In this document: positions 53,480 to 61,987 of the stretch, one piece after another
Numbering within the stretch: the stretch's first letter is position 1
How the letters are laid out: each line of letters begins with the position of its first letter
Assembly: GCF_927904885.1 (NCBI RefSeq)
Contig: NZ_CAKMNW010000007.1
Coordinates: forward strand, 1-64,000
Source of the DNA: Candidatus Nitrotoga sp. M5
GTDB taxonomy: Bacteria; Pseudomonadota; Gammaproteobacteria; Burkholderiales; Gallionellaceae
Direction of reading: 5' to 3'
DNA length: 64,000 nucleotides
The notes under the pieces: model-generated
Database searches by the model: none
Told to the model about the DNA's origin: nothing
The model's input: the letters and a program-made list of their open reading frames with translations, nothing else
Program-made: the position numbers and the translations under genes

Positions 53480-53595
53480 TTACTCACCACAATTAGCACA
53501 TGTTTGCCATGCAGTGAACCGGTTTTAAATAAATCAATCTCTCGAAACACTCTAAAAGCATCGGGTTCCAACAGGAATATATTGTCAAACATCAT
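53476..53595 (-). CDS. 39-codon frame, possible start of a lost sugar epimerase
   Basis: The frame starts ATG ATG at 53595 (4 bases inside the end of the sulfotransferase gene) and stops inside the aminotransferase start (TGA overlapping ATG). The residues end in LFKTGSLHGKHVLIVVSK, with the LxGKxVLI pattern that opens the Rossmann fold in NAD-dependent sugar epimerases/dehydratases. It would then be a truncated epimerase stub. The chain of ATGA overlaps may also mean a coupling peptide. Short length keeps confidence low. Confidence 0.35.
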   Translation of the reverse strand: MMFDNIFLLEPDAFRVFREIDLFKTGSLHGKHVLIVVSK

Positions 53596-54605
53596 CGGGA
53601 CCTATCACCTCTCATTATTTCATGAGTAACCTTAACCCTGGCTCTGTTTCGAAATGCTTCGGCCCTCGGATCCATGCTCCAGAATTTTTTTCGCAATAAC
53701 GCGATCGTGCGATACATGCGAATTTCAAAATCCGTGAAAGATTTTTTATTTAAGCTATCAATAGGATACTCAAGCATTTCCATTTCATCCCAGGCCACAC
53801 TCTCAAATATCTCGATATTCTTTACCCCCAGATTATCCTTATACTCCCCCTTATTTTTTCCGTTGATCGGGTAGGCAAGATTTTTCCAGAACCTGGATTT
53901 TTTTGAATGTTCTAATATATTCTCATTTCGGTAATACTGTAATTGCGTTTCTTCAAACTCAAGGCCAACAAAACGCATCAAATCCCGCATGGCATCCTCT
54001 GGCCTATCGATTAAATTTTCGTATTTCAACAGATATATTTTCTCACTAACGGCTGGATCAGCAAGGGCCCTTAGACACTGCCTTTGAGCCCAAGCCCAGT
54101 TTTGGGCGGCAAAATAAACGTGGAATTCGTGAAGATGTCCTCGTAGCATTGACGCAGCAACATCCCTCCCATCCCTAACTAAATACACAAATTTTGCATT
54201 AGGGAGATGTTCCGAGATTTCGGATATGTATTTAAAGAGACCAGGTTCCTTTGAGCACCAGCAGGGTCTTCTATATTCCTCTGCATAAATCTCATTCACA
54301 ACTCTGAAAATCTCCCATAACGAGGCATTGTTCAATTTCTCCTTGACAACCTCCGCATTGAGATCGATATTCCACGGGTTATGATGAGTCGTAGTTAGCA
54401 CAACAACATCATCAATAAGGTCAGATAGATAATGCGGCTCACCGTTTGGAAAATAGCGTGCTTGAAGCTCACCCAAAGCATCTATAAAACCTGCTGGCGG
54501 CGGAGAAGCTATCTTTGAATGGGTGCTCAGTAGAGCTCGTAGCAGATTTGTCCCAGATCTTTCAGAACCCAATATCATGATTGGAGATAAAAATTTGTCA
54601 CTCAT
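53592..54605 (-). CDS. Sulfotransferase (second of three)
   Basis: A 337-residue PAPS-dependent sulfotransferase. The 5'-phosphosulfate loop is PIMILGSERSGTNLLRALLS (from residue 8), the 3'-phosphate motif VYLVRDGRDVAASML (near 138-152). WCSKEPGLFKYI and YLLKYENLIDRPEDAMRDL follow, as in carbohydrate/heparan-type sulfotransferases. The ATG at 54605 is preceded by a protein-like tail frame and overlaps it. No signal peptide, so it acts in the cytoplasm on a precursor or glycolipid. Confidence 0.86.
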   Translation of the reverse strand: MSDKFLSPIMILGSERSGTNLLRALLSTHSKIASPPPAGFIDALGELQARYFPNGEPHYLSDLIDDVVVLTTTHHNPWNIDLNAEVVKEKLNNASLWEIFRVVNEIYAEEYRRPCWCSKEPGLFKYISEISEHLPNAKFVYLVRDGRDVAASMLRGHLHEFHVYFAAQNWAWAQRQCLRALADPAVSEKIYLLKYENLIDRPEDAMRDLMRFVGLEFEETQLQYYRNENILEHSKKSRFWKNLAYPINGKNKGEYKDNLGVKNIEIFESVAWDEMEMLEYPIDSLNKKSFTDFEIRMYRTIALLRKKFWSMDPRAEAFRNRARVKVTHEIMRGDRSR

Positions 54606-54847
54606 ATTGAAGCTCTTTTGCCATTAATCGTTGTTTCATTAGCAATAGTTTTATTACGTCACAAGACGGTGAATAGGTACACTTTTGCCCACTATCGAGC
54701 ATCTCTACATCGTTAAACCTAAACACCAGAACATCAACTGATGACTCCAATAATAATTGCTATTTGGTTTAAGATAATCAAAGTTAACAATTGCACGTCA
54801 TGGAAAAAAATGTTTTGGTTACGTTGCTTTAGTCACTGGCAACTTAT

Positions 54848-55774
54848 TTATTTTTCATAACCATGCGCGTGTAAACTCTGATTAATATGTTCTGGGAGGG
54901 CTGAAAAATCAAAATCTTTATAAGATTTCCAAGCGTAACGGCTCCCTTTAAACGTTGGAATATTTTTACTTTGTGACCACTCTTTCAGCGCCTCGGATGA
55001 AATATTTTCTAAATTTGACTTGCGGTACAAACTGTAATCTACGTGAGTTGCAGTATCCAGCATGGAGTACTCGAAATTCACACCCAAGTGCTCACATATA
55101 CGCCTAAGTTCAACTTCAGGTTTATCTACAAAATCTTCATATCGAACCTGGAGCATCTGATTTGGGTGCAGAAATTGATTTGATGAGTCGATAATTTGGC
55201 GAACCTCGGCGTGCCACCTTTCCAGATTTTGTCCAATATCATCATGCCACCAAGGTGTTCGTGCATATGAAATCGCAACATCCCGGCCGTCTCTGATCAT
55301 ATGGATATATTTAGCATCAGGAAATAATTCATTAATAATATCAATTCTTTGGCCGTACCACGGTGTACGATCAATAAATATTTTTTTTTGTTTGGATTCT
55401 GCTATTTCGCTATAGAAACTATTTACAAGTTTTTTAAAGCTATGAATCGGATATTGTTGCTTCTCAAAGAAACTCATATAGTCAAAATACACACTGAGCT
55501 TTTTCGGGCACCTAACATCGATCAGCTCCATGAAGTCTTTAGGGCCAAAGAACTTATTCTTCTTTTCTTTGAAAATTTCGTAGAGTCGAGGGCCATTATC
55601 ACTGTATTCAAATAGAATCTGAAGTTCGGGTGGCACGCAAATCATTGAATGAGAATTGAGCATCTTAGCAAGCATGGTTGTGCCACAACGCCCTGATCCG
55701 ACAATACATGAAAATGGAATGGATTGTTTTTTTTTGAAAAAATTCTTTATAGTCTCTAAGTGCATCATAAACAT
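54848..55774 (-). CDS. Sulfotransferase (third of three)
   Basis: A 308-residue PAPS-dependent sulfotransferase. It has FSCIVGSGRCGTTMLAKMLNSH (5'-phosphosulfate loop, about 22-43), YIHMIRDGRDVAISYAR (3'-phosphate site) and LQVRYEDFVDKPEVELRRICEHLG. The first possible Met of the frame is 15 codons earlier at 55819; I prefer 55774 (MFMMHLETIKNF) because an AAAG tract precedes it and the upstream part overlaps another gene remnant. Neighbours are the other sulfotransferases and the ABC transporter genes. Confidence 0.84.
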   Translation of the reverse strand: MFMMHLETIKNFFKKKQSIPFSCIVGSGRCGTTMLAKMLNSHSMICVPPELQILFEYSDNGPRLYEIFKEKKNKFFGPKDFMELIDVRCPKKLSVYFDYMSFFEKQQYPIHSFKKLVNSFYSEIAESKQKKIFIDRTPWYGQRIDIINELFPDAKYIHMIRDGRDVAISYARTPWWHDDIGQNLERWHAEVRQIIDSSNQFLHPNQMLQVRYEDFVDKPEVELRRICEHLGVNFEYSMLDTATHVDYSLYRKSNLENISSEALKEWSQSKNIPTFKGSRYAWKSYKDFDFSALPEHINQSLHAHGYEK

Positions 55775-55796
55775 TACTTTCAATCGAAATGCATTT

Positions 55797-55997
55797 CTAA
55801 CTGCTAATGCAACCCTCATTTATAGATGCGTAACGACTTGACAATTCGAAAGCTGTGGATTGGTCAACAGTGCCCTCATTTAAAGCCAAAGACAAATGCT
55901 GGAATAGGTACTTATGTAATGCCATGGTACCAATTTTTTGGATGCCTGGAATTATAAAAACAGGAGCTTTTATAATTCCCCGAAATAAACTATGCAT
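55797..55997 (-). pseudogene. Truncated sulfotransferase, N-terminal stub
   Basis: The 66 residues read VFIIPGIQKIGTMALHKYLFQH, the typical 5'-phosphosulfate loop (GxQKxGTxxL) at the start of a P-loop sulfotransferase, followed by LSLALNEGTVDQSTAFE and then divergent sequence and a stop. The 3'-phosphate site and the rest of the enzyme are missing. It starts inside the end of the ABC ATPase gene (8-base overlap). It is a fourth sulfotransferase that was truncated, probably when the neighbouring gene moved in. Confidence 0.65.
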
Positions 55998-57360
55998 TCG
56001 AAATTAGATGTCTGAGTTTCATTTCTGGGAACAGATGTATTTTTGACCAAATTCTTGCATTTTGCCATCGCTCCATCTGAAAAATTACCGCATCTTCGAT
56101 TACATCCACAAACTCGGCCGTCTCACCGCGCACTACTGGCGATGTAATCTGTGTTCGAAGTGAATAGTTGCCTTCTTGCAGTGGTAGTCGAAGAGTGTAT
56201 TCGACCAAATATTGCCCACCAATTTCGGTCGTCAGAAATTCGTGCTCAACTTGAGTAAACCCACATCCTGTCAGATTCATTTTTTTCTCATCAAGAATAT
56301 TGAAATTGACGGAAATGCTCAGCTCTGACGATGATTCAACATGGATTCGAATTTTTAATTGTTGGTTGAACTCCACCAACTGTATCGGCTCATTTCTCAT
56401 GTTGAGTAGTTCAACATAGGTGATTCTTGCTCCTCCGGAGCCATACCGAAATGCAGCCACCCGCTTGTCAAATTCATCCGATCGCTTCAAAACCGCGCTA
56501 CCTATTTCCAAGGATTGCACTTTTTCCTCTTCTATTTTTTTATGCTCCATCTCAAATCCAGACGATACACGACTGAATCGGCGAATTTCTGAATTCATTT
56601 CTTCTCGCATCGTTCGGATATATTGCTCTGCCACATCCGACGCCTTTCCGATCGCCTTGACTATACCGTGTTCGAGATGCACACCTCGCGAGCACAAACT
56701 TTTTACCGCACCTACATCATGGCTAACAAACAAGATAGTAGAACCGCTTTCCTGAATGCGAGTAAGTGCGGTCATGCACTTGGCCTGGAAGTTCATATCA
56801 CCTACCGCAAGAGCCTCGTCAACAATCATGATGTCCGGCTCTGAAATTATATTTACAGCAAAAGCTAGCCGAACAAGCATGCCGCTGGAATATGTCTTTA
56901 CGGGTTGTTCGATAAAATTACCTATGTCGGCAAACGCTGCAATATCATCAAACCGTGCGTCAATTTCATCTTGGCCAAGCCCTAGCAAGGCCGCATTCAT
57001 ATTCACGTTTTCCCGACCTGTGAATTCAGGATTGAAGCCAGAACCGAGTTCCAGCAGCGCCGCAATGCGACCGTTGGTTTGAACAGCGCCACTGGTTGGA
57101 TTGAGCGTGCCGCATATCAACTGCAACAAGGTGGATTTACCACTGCCATTTCTCCCGATGATACCGACGGTTTCGCCTTTTTGTATTTCAAAGGAGATAT
57201 CTTTGAGCGCCCAGAACTCGTCAAAATATTGCTTGGGTAATTTGCCTGCCATCCGTCTTAAGCGCGGCAAGATGAATTGTTTAAGCCTGTCACGCGGAGT
57301 GTCATAGATCTGATAACACTTGCTGATGTTTTGGACTCGAATGGCAACTTCAGTAGACAT
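55990..57360 (-). CDS. wzt: Polysaccharide ABC exporter ATPase (Wzt-like)
   Basis: A 456-residue ABC ATPase for export of a lipid-linked polysaccharide. Walker A GRNGSGKSTLLQ (near 70), signature YSSGMLVRLAFA (near 160), Walker B DIMIVDEAL and the H-loop LFVSHDVGAVKSL are intact. A C-terminal extension (about 300-440) with LRIHVESSSELSISVNFNIL is the carbohydrate-binding Wzt domain that reads a cap on the chain end. The ATG at 57360 has AAGGA 5 bases before it; the longer frame (57372) has no better signal. The permease gene is upstream (57675-58562). Confidence 0.9.
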   Translation of the reverse strand: MSTEVAIRVQNISKCYQIYDTPRDRLKQFILPRLRRMAGKLPKQYFDEFWALKDISFEIQKGETVGIIGRNGSGKSTLLQLICGTLNPTSGAVQTNGRIAALLELGSGFNPEFTGRENVNMNAALLGLGQDEIDARFDDIAAFADIGNFIEQPVKTYSSGMLVRLAFAVNIISEPDIMIVDEALAVGDMNFQAKCMTALTRIQESGSTILFVSHDVGAVKSLCSRGVHLEHGIVKAIGKASDVAEQYIRTMREEMNSEIRRFSRVSSGFEMEHKKIEEEKVQSLEIGSAVLKRSDEFDKRVAAFRYGSGGARITYVELLNMRNEPIQLVEFNQQLKIRIHVESSSELSISVNFNILDEKKMNLTGCGFTQVEHEFLTTEIGGQYLVEYTLRLPLQEGNYSLRTQITSPVVRGETAEFVDVIEDAVIFQMERWQNARIWSKIHLFPEMKLRHLISNA

Positions 57361-57550
57361 TATTTCCTTCACTTCCTTTTTGTACTGTTAGCCACAGCCG
57401 CTCCCTTTTAAGTTTAACCGAGAGCTCGTCTTCAACGGGCAATGCCAGCCTGAACTTACTGAAAAAAGGTTGCTCACTTTTATACATGTCTAAGTAACTC
57501 ACTACTGATGCACCCTGCGTATTTTGGCATGCAACAAAATAATTCCTTGC

Positions 57551-57685
57551 TCAGTTTAGAACTTGCTTCGCAATACTGATGACCGCTTGCCCCAAGACGG
57601 CCTCCAGCAAGCGATCCGCTTCAAAGCTTGATTTGAATTCCCGCGGTTGAAGTTCGTCCGCGAAAAGTAATTGGTCAAAGGACAT
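57551..57685 (-). CDS. 44-codon frame overlapping the permease stop
   Basis: ATG at 57685 lies within the last codons of the permease gene (11-base overlap with its stop); the frame continues MSFDQLLFADELQPREFKSS to VISIAKQVLN and stops at 57551. It is acidic at the start, amphipathic later, and no family is recognised. It could be a small coupled protein or the end of a lost gene between permease and ATPase. The 190 bases after it, before the ATPase, are empty. Confidence 0.3.
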   Translation of the reverse strand: MSFDQLLFADELQPREFKSSFEADRLLEAVLGQAVISIAKQVLN

Positions 57686-58562
57686 CTGCAAACCCTTTTC
57701 TGGTTTTTTGGAACCATGCGTAACCTGCCCAAGCGACTATCGTGGCAGCGAGGGTGTACATCCCCAATCCTGCCCAGTCTGGCAGGCGCCCCCAGATCAG
57801 AACTTCTCGCGCTTGTTCGATAATGAAGGTGAGAGGGTTGACCATAATCCATGGGCGAAGCTCTTCCGGCAGGGCAGTCACAGGATAAAAGATTGGGGAA
57901 AGAAACAGCATGACCGTGGTGATGATGCCGATGGTTTGTCCCACATCACGCAGAAAAACACCCAAGGATGCAAGCATCCAGGCAAGGCCCAGCGTAAGAA
58001 TGACTATAGGCAGCAGAACGAACGGGGCTAGAACTGCCGTCCAATGCAAATAACCGTTAAATAGGACAAAAGCAACGAGCAGCACGCATAGGCTGACGAA
58101 GCTATGGAAGAGCGCTGCGCCCATGGCAATGACGGGCAGTATCTCCAACGGAAACACGACTTTTTTGACGTAATTTACGTTAGAAAGAATGAGCGACGGC
58201 GCGCGATTGAGTACCTCAGCAAACAATCCATGAACGATCATGCCGACAAACAGCACCACGGCAAACTGGGTTTTGCTCTCTTCGCTCCCCACACCCCAGC
58301 GAGACTTGAAGATCACGGAAAAGACAAAGGTATACACGGTCAGCATGAACACAGGGTTAAAGAATGACCAAGCCAACCCCATGGCAGAACCTTTATAGCG
58401 ACCCACAACTTCTCGTTTGGTCATTTGCGTGATGAGCTGACGGTTACGCCAGAGGCTGCGAACCAATGCCACAAGAGATGTAGGTTGTGCGGCGTGTGGG
58501 TTAGTTTCCTGGTGAGGGGTTAATGGAGAGAGCGAAGCGAGGGGCTGATCATTGGGCGTCAC
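57675..58562 (-). CDS. wzm: Polysaccharide ABC exporter permease (Wzm-like)
   Basis: A polytopic ABC-2 type permease with about six helices. The N-terminal cytosolic part ends RSLWRNRQLITQMTKREVVGRYKGS, the family signature before helix 1 (GLAWSFFNPVFMLTVYTFVFSVIF). SRWGVG, LIHGLFAEVL-like VGMIVHGLFAEVLNRAPSLI, NVNYVKKVVFPLEILPV and the C-terminal IMVNPLTFIIEQAREVLIWG are also characteristic. I chose the GTG at 58562 (GGAG 7 bases upstream), giving 295 residues, close to the usual 265-280; an ATG at 58640 would add 26 residues without family similarity. It works with the ATPase encoded after it. Confidence 0.88.
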   Translation of the reverse strand: MTPNDQPLASLSPLTPHQETNPHAAQPTSLVALVRSLWRNRQLITQMTKREVVGRYKGSAMGLAWSFFNPVFMLTVYTFVFSVIFKSRWGVGSEESKTQFAVVLFVGMIVHGLFAEVLNRAPSLILSNVNYVKKVVFPLEILPVIAMGAALFHSFVSLCVLLVAFVLFNGYLHWTAVLAPFVLLPIVILTLGLAWMLASLGVFLRDVGQTIGIITTVMLFLSPIFYPVTALPEELRPWIMVNPLTFIIEQAREVLIWGRLPDWAGLGMYTLAATIVAWAGYAWFQKTRKGFADVL

Positions 58563-59155
58563 GCGAAGCGCTCCACTGCTGCCAATGATATGGTTTGTTG
58601 ATTCTTTGCATATGAGGTGGTTTCGCCCCTGAAGCACCATTGAATATTAATGGTGGGATCGCTCCAAGCAATGCTGCGCTCGAATTCAGGGGAGCGCTTA
58701 TTTTCCTGCACACAGGCAACGTTGGCCATTTGCTGCGCAAGCCCTGGCAACACACCCTTGCTACAGGCAGAGCGTATCGCGTTGAAGTTAGTATTGATTA
58801 TGATCACTAAAGTTATCCATAAGCAAAGCATGTAATTATAATGGCAGTAGGTCTAAATTTTTAATCTATTTAGCTCGTTTCATTTTCGTCTAAATTTCAT
58901 CCGTTTCGGCATCCAGCAAGTGGTGTTATGTTTTGGTAAATTCAAATCCAGGACTGACCGTGCGGCCCTGCTAACAAAGGTATTCTGCTCGCCGCAGGAT
59001 CGGCCACTGGTCTAACAGGGAAAGGTCGCAACATTAAGTACGCAAGGTGTCAAAAGGTCATGACAAGGATTGGCGCTGGTCCAAGATGAGCGTTGCATAG
59101 CACATGCTAAACTATCCTCACACATTTACTTTTCAAGGGATGAAGACGGTTTTGG
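58563..59155. other. Divergent intergenic region
   Basis: No supported gene between the minus-strand permease and the plus-strand glycosyltransferase. It should hold divergent promoters, but I see no confident boxes. The first 80 bases are in frame with the permease gene and might extend it. Confidence 0.4.
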
Positions 59156-60334
59156 ATGCCTAATATTAAAGTGCAAAATATGAAAGTGGCTGTAATTCAT
59201 GATTGGCTAACAGTCTACGCGGGAGCCGAGCGTGTTCTGGAACAAATATTATTGTGCTACCCGAATGCTGATTTATACAGCGTGGTAGATTTTATCCCAT
59301 CCGAAAAACGAGGATTTCTGTTGGGGAAAACAGCGACAACTTCGTTCGTACAGATCCTGCCATTCGCCAGAACTAAATACAGGCAGTATTTATCCTTAAT
59401 GCCTTTGGCTGTCGAGCAGTTCGATCTGTCCAGCTATGACTTGGTAATTTCTTGTAGTCATGCTGTCGCGAAAGGCGTTATTACAGGGCCGGATCAGCTT
59501 CATATTAGCTATGTAAATTCGCCTATGCGTTATGCGTGGGACTTGCAGCATCAATATTTGAGAGACTCGGGTTTGGACAAGGATGCAAAGGGGTGGTTAG
59601 CCAAGTGGGTACTGCACAAAATGAGAATATGGGATGTGAGAACAGCTAATGGTGTTGATTTTTTTATAGCAAACTCGCACTTTATCAGGCGACGAATTTG
59701 GAAAACCTATCGCCGCGATGCTGCGGTACTTTATCCATCAGTGGAAATTTCAAAATTCACCTTGCGCGAAGACAAGGAAGATTTTTATCTGACAGCTTCT
59801 CGCTTGGTACCTTACAAAAAAATTGATTTGATCGCGGAAACTTTTACGGCTATGCCAGAAAAGAGGTTGATCATTATTGGCGACGGACCGGAAATGCAGA
59901 AAGTCAGAGCGAAAGCGGGGGCAAATGTAACAGTGCTGGGATATAAGCCTGATGATGTACTACGCGATTACATGCAGCGCGCCAAGGCATTTATATTTGC
60001 TGCGGAGGAAGATTTCGGCATTGTTCCATTAGAAGCTCAGGCTTGTGGTACGCCAGTGATTGCATATGGTAAGGGCGGTGTATTGGAAACCATTCGCGGC
60101 TTGGATGATAAACAACCGACTGGCGTATTTTTTGCGGAGCAATCTATTTCAGCTATTAAAGCAGCAGTAACTACATTTGAGCAGGAAGCCGCTCGAATTT
60201 TGCCAGTGACCTGTCGTGATAATGCCTGTCGTTTTGAGCCCGAGAAATTTCGCGCTGAGTTCATGACGTGCGTAGGACATCAGTGGGATCGGTTCCAGCA
60301 GTCACTAACGACAGCCCCGTCAAGCAAGGTGTAG
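59156..60334 (+). CDS. Glycosyltransferase family 4 (WbaZ/mannosyltransferase-like)
   Basis: A 392-residue GT4 enzyme. It begins KVAVIHDWLTVYAGAERVLEQI, the signature of WbaZ-like mannosyl-/hexosyltransferases, followed by YVNSPMRYAWDLQHQYL, DFFIANSHFIRRRIWKTYRR, LTASRLVPYKKIDLIAETF, IIGDGPEMQKV and the acidic donor site AAEEDFGIVPLEAQACGTPVIAYGKGG (split at about 280-305). Two ATGs (59156 and 59180) are possible; the second fits the family start better. The gene is followed after 5 bases by the phosphotransferase. Confidence 0.87.
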   Translation: MPNIKVQNMKVAVIHDWLTVYAGAERVLEQILLCYPNADLYSVVDFIPSEKRGFLLGKTATTSFVQILPFARTKYRQYLSLMPLAVEQFDLSSYDLVISCSHAVAKGVITGPDQLHISYVNSPMRYAWDLQHQYLRDSGLDKDAKGWLAKWVLHKMRIWDVRTANGVDFFIANSHFIRRRIWKTYRRDAAVLYPSVEISKFTLREDKEDFYLTASRLVPYKKIDLIAETFTAMPEKRLIIIGDGPEMQKVRAKAGANVTVLGYKPDDVLRDYMQRAKAFIFAAEEDFGIVPLEAQACGTPVIAYGKGGVLETIRGLDDKQPTGVFFAEQSISAIKAAVTTFEQEAARILPVTCRDNACRFEPEKFRAEFMTCVGHQWDRFQQSLTTAPSSKV

Positions 60335-60339
60335 TTGAC

Positions 60340-61749
60340 ATGGACTCGCGCAGCCTGCTCAAGGAAAACGCTAGCACTCTTGAATTCGTCCAGCGTTTCC
60401 TGGATCCTTTTGTGGTGGTAGCCAGCGGGATATTGCTTTACGGGATCAGATTCGAGTCTTGGGATTTTCCGATGAATTACGTTTTTGTACTCATCGGTGG
60501 GTTTCTTTTTTGCCTCGCAATATTCCCATTTTTCGACATGTACCGCCCCCGCAGAGGAGCCAGCCTATGGGCTGAAATACAGATATTGGCGAGTGCTTGG
60601 ACAGTGGTTTGCGCTGGATTGATCATTGTGTTGTTTGCCACTAAAACCAGTACCTATTTTTCCCGTATATGGATTGGGCAGTGGGCCATAGCAGGGTTCG
60701 TATCTTTAGTCGCTTTCAGAGTGACATTGCGAGTCGGACTGCGTTTTTTTCGCCGCCGTGGTTTCAATCTCCGTTTTATCGCCATCGCCGGTGCAGGGAA
60801 GCTAGGGCGTGACGTGGCGAACCGCCTGGCCGCTTCACCTTGGACAGGCTTGAAAGTGATAGGCTTTTATGATGACGATCCTCGAATACAGAGGCAAGTG
60901 TTAGAAGGTGTTCCGGTTCGTGGCGGTTTGCATTGCCTTCCTAAAGAAGTAGTGGAACTCGGCATTGATCAAGTATGGATCGCCCTGCCGTTGCAACAAG
61001 ATAAGCAGGTCAAATCATTGGTGGCGCATTTAAGTCGCTTGCCGGTGCAGGTCACCTTCGTTCCAGACATTTACGGGGTTCATTTACTCAATCATTCCAT
61101 CGGCGAAGTAGCTGGTTTTCCGGTCATCCATCTGTTGGAATCACCCTTATCTGGAGTACAGGGCATCGTCAAAGCCGTCGAAGACAAAATTCTGGCGGTA
61201 TTAATTATGTTATTGGCTATTCCCCTCATGTTGCTTATCATAATCGGGGTCAAACTAAGCTCTCCGGGCCCCATATTCTTCAGGCAGTTACGTGGTGGGT
61301 TGCACGGTGAACGCATCTGGGTTTGGAAATTCCGCACAATGAAACATCATACTGAACCACCTGAAAAAGTGTCTCAAGCAAGGCCCGGCGATCATCGCAT
61401 TACAGCCTTTGGCGCTTTTTTGCGACGCACAAGCTTGGACGAATTACCGCAGTTTCTTAATGTGCTAAAAGGTGATATGTCGATTGTAGGGCCACGTCCG
61501 CATGCGGTGGCGCACGATGAGTTTTACCTGCAGCAAATCGATGCCTATATGTTGCGGCATCACGTCAAGCCGGGCATTACCGGTTGGGCGCAGGTTAACG
61601 GCTGGCGAGGCGAAACGGGGGAGATCGAAAAAATGGAAATGCGAGTTAAACACGATCTGTATTATATTAACAACTGGTCTTTATGGTTTGACCTGCGAAT
61701 TATTTTTATGACGATTTTCATGATGATCACAGGCAAAAATGCGCATTGA
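60340..61749 (+). CDS. Undecaprenyl-phosphate hexose-1-phosphate transferase (WcaJ-like)
   Basis: A 469-residue initiating enzyme that puts glucose-1-P or another hexose-1-P on undecaprenyl phosphate. The N-terminal part has four hydrophobic helices (about 20-150), then a CoA-binding-like Rossmann domain (FIAIAGAGKLGRDVANRLA near 145). A fifth helix (LAVLIMLLAIPLMLLIIIGV) leads to the catalytic domain with WKFRTMKHHTE, RTSLDELPQFLNVLKGDMS, IVGPRPHAVAHDEFY and PGITGWAQVNGWRGET. ATG 60340 with AAGG 9 bases upstream is chosen over longer frames. It starts 5 bases after the glycosyltransferase gene. It could start either polysaccharide of this window. Confidence 0.92.
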   Translation: MDSRSLLKENASTLEFVQRFLDPFVVVASGILLYGIRFESWDFPMNYVFVLIGGFLFCLAIFPFFDMYRPRRGASLWAEIQILASAWTVVCAGLIIVLFATKTSTYFSRIWIGQWAIAGFVSLVAFRVTLRVGLRFFRRRGFNLRFIAIAGAGKLGRDVANRLAASPWTGLKVIGFYDDDPRIQRQVLEGVPVRGGLHCLPKEVVELGIDQVWIALPLQQDKQVKSLVAHLSRLPVQVTFVPDIYGVHLLNHSIGEVAGFPVIHLLESPLSGVQGIVKAVEDKILAVLIMLLAIPLMLLIIIGVKLSSPGPIFFRQLRGGLHGERIWVWKFRTMKHHTEPPEKVSQARPGDHRITAFGAFLRRTSLDELPQFLNVLKGDMSIVGPRPHAVAHDEFYLQQIDAYMLRHHVKPGITGWAQVNGWRGETGEIEKMEMRVKHDLYYINNWSLWFDLRIIFMTIFMMITGKNAH

Positions 61750-61987
61750 AAATTAAGTTTTTATATAGGGTATCTCTAAAAATCCAATCTTCGTTACAAT
61801 ACCGCGTCACTTGAAAAAATAATCGCTTATATATCATATATATGTAAGTTCAATTGTTTACTCACGCCTTGTCTTGTCTGGCAACGGGGTAGGCAAGCTG
61901 CGAAGCGACTTCTCGGAAATTGCATTATTAGAGGCGTCCTGACTTTTTAACCAGTCCTGTTATGTTTTTATTAAAGATATTTATGGT

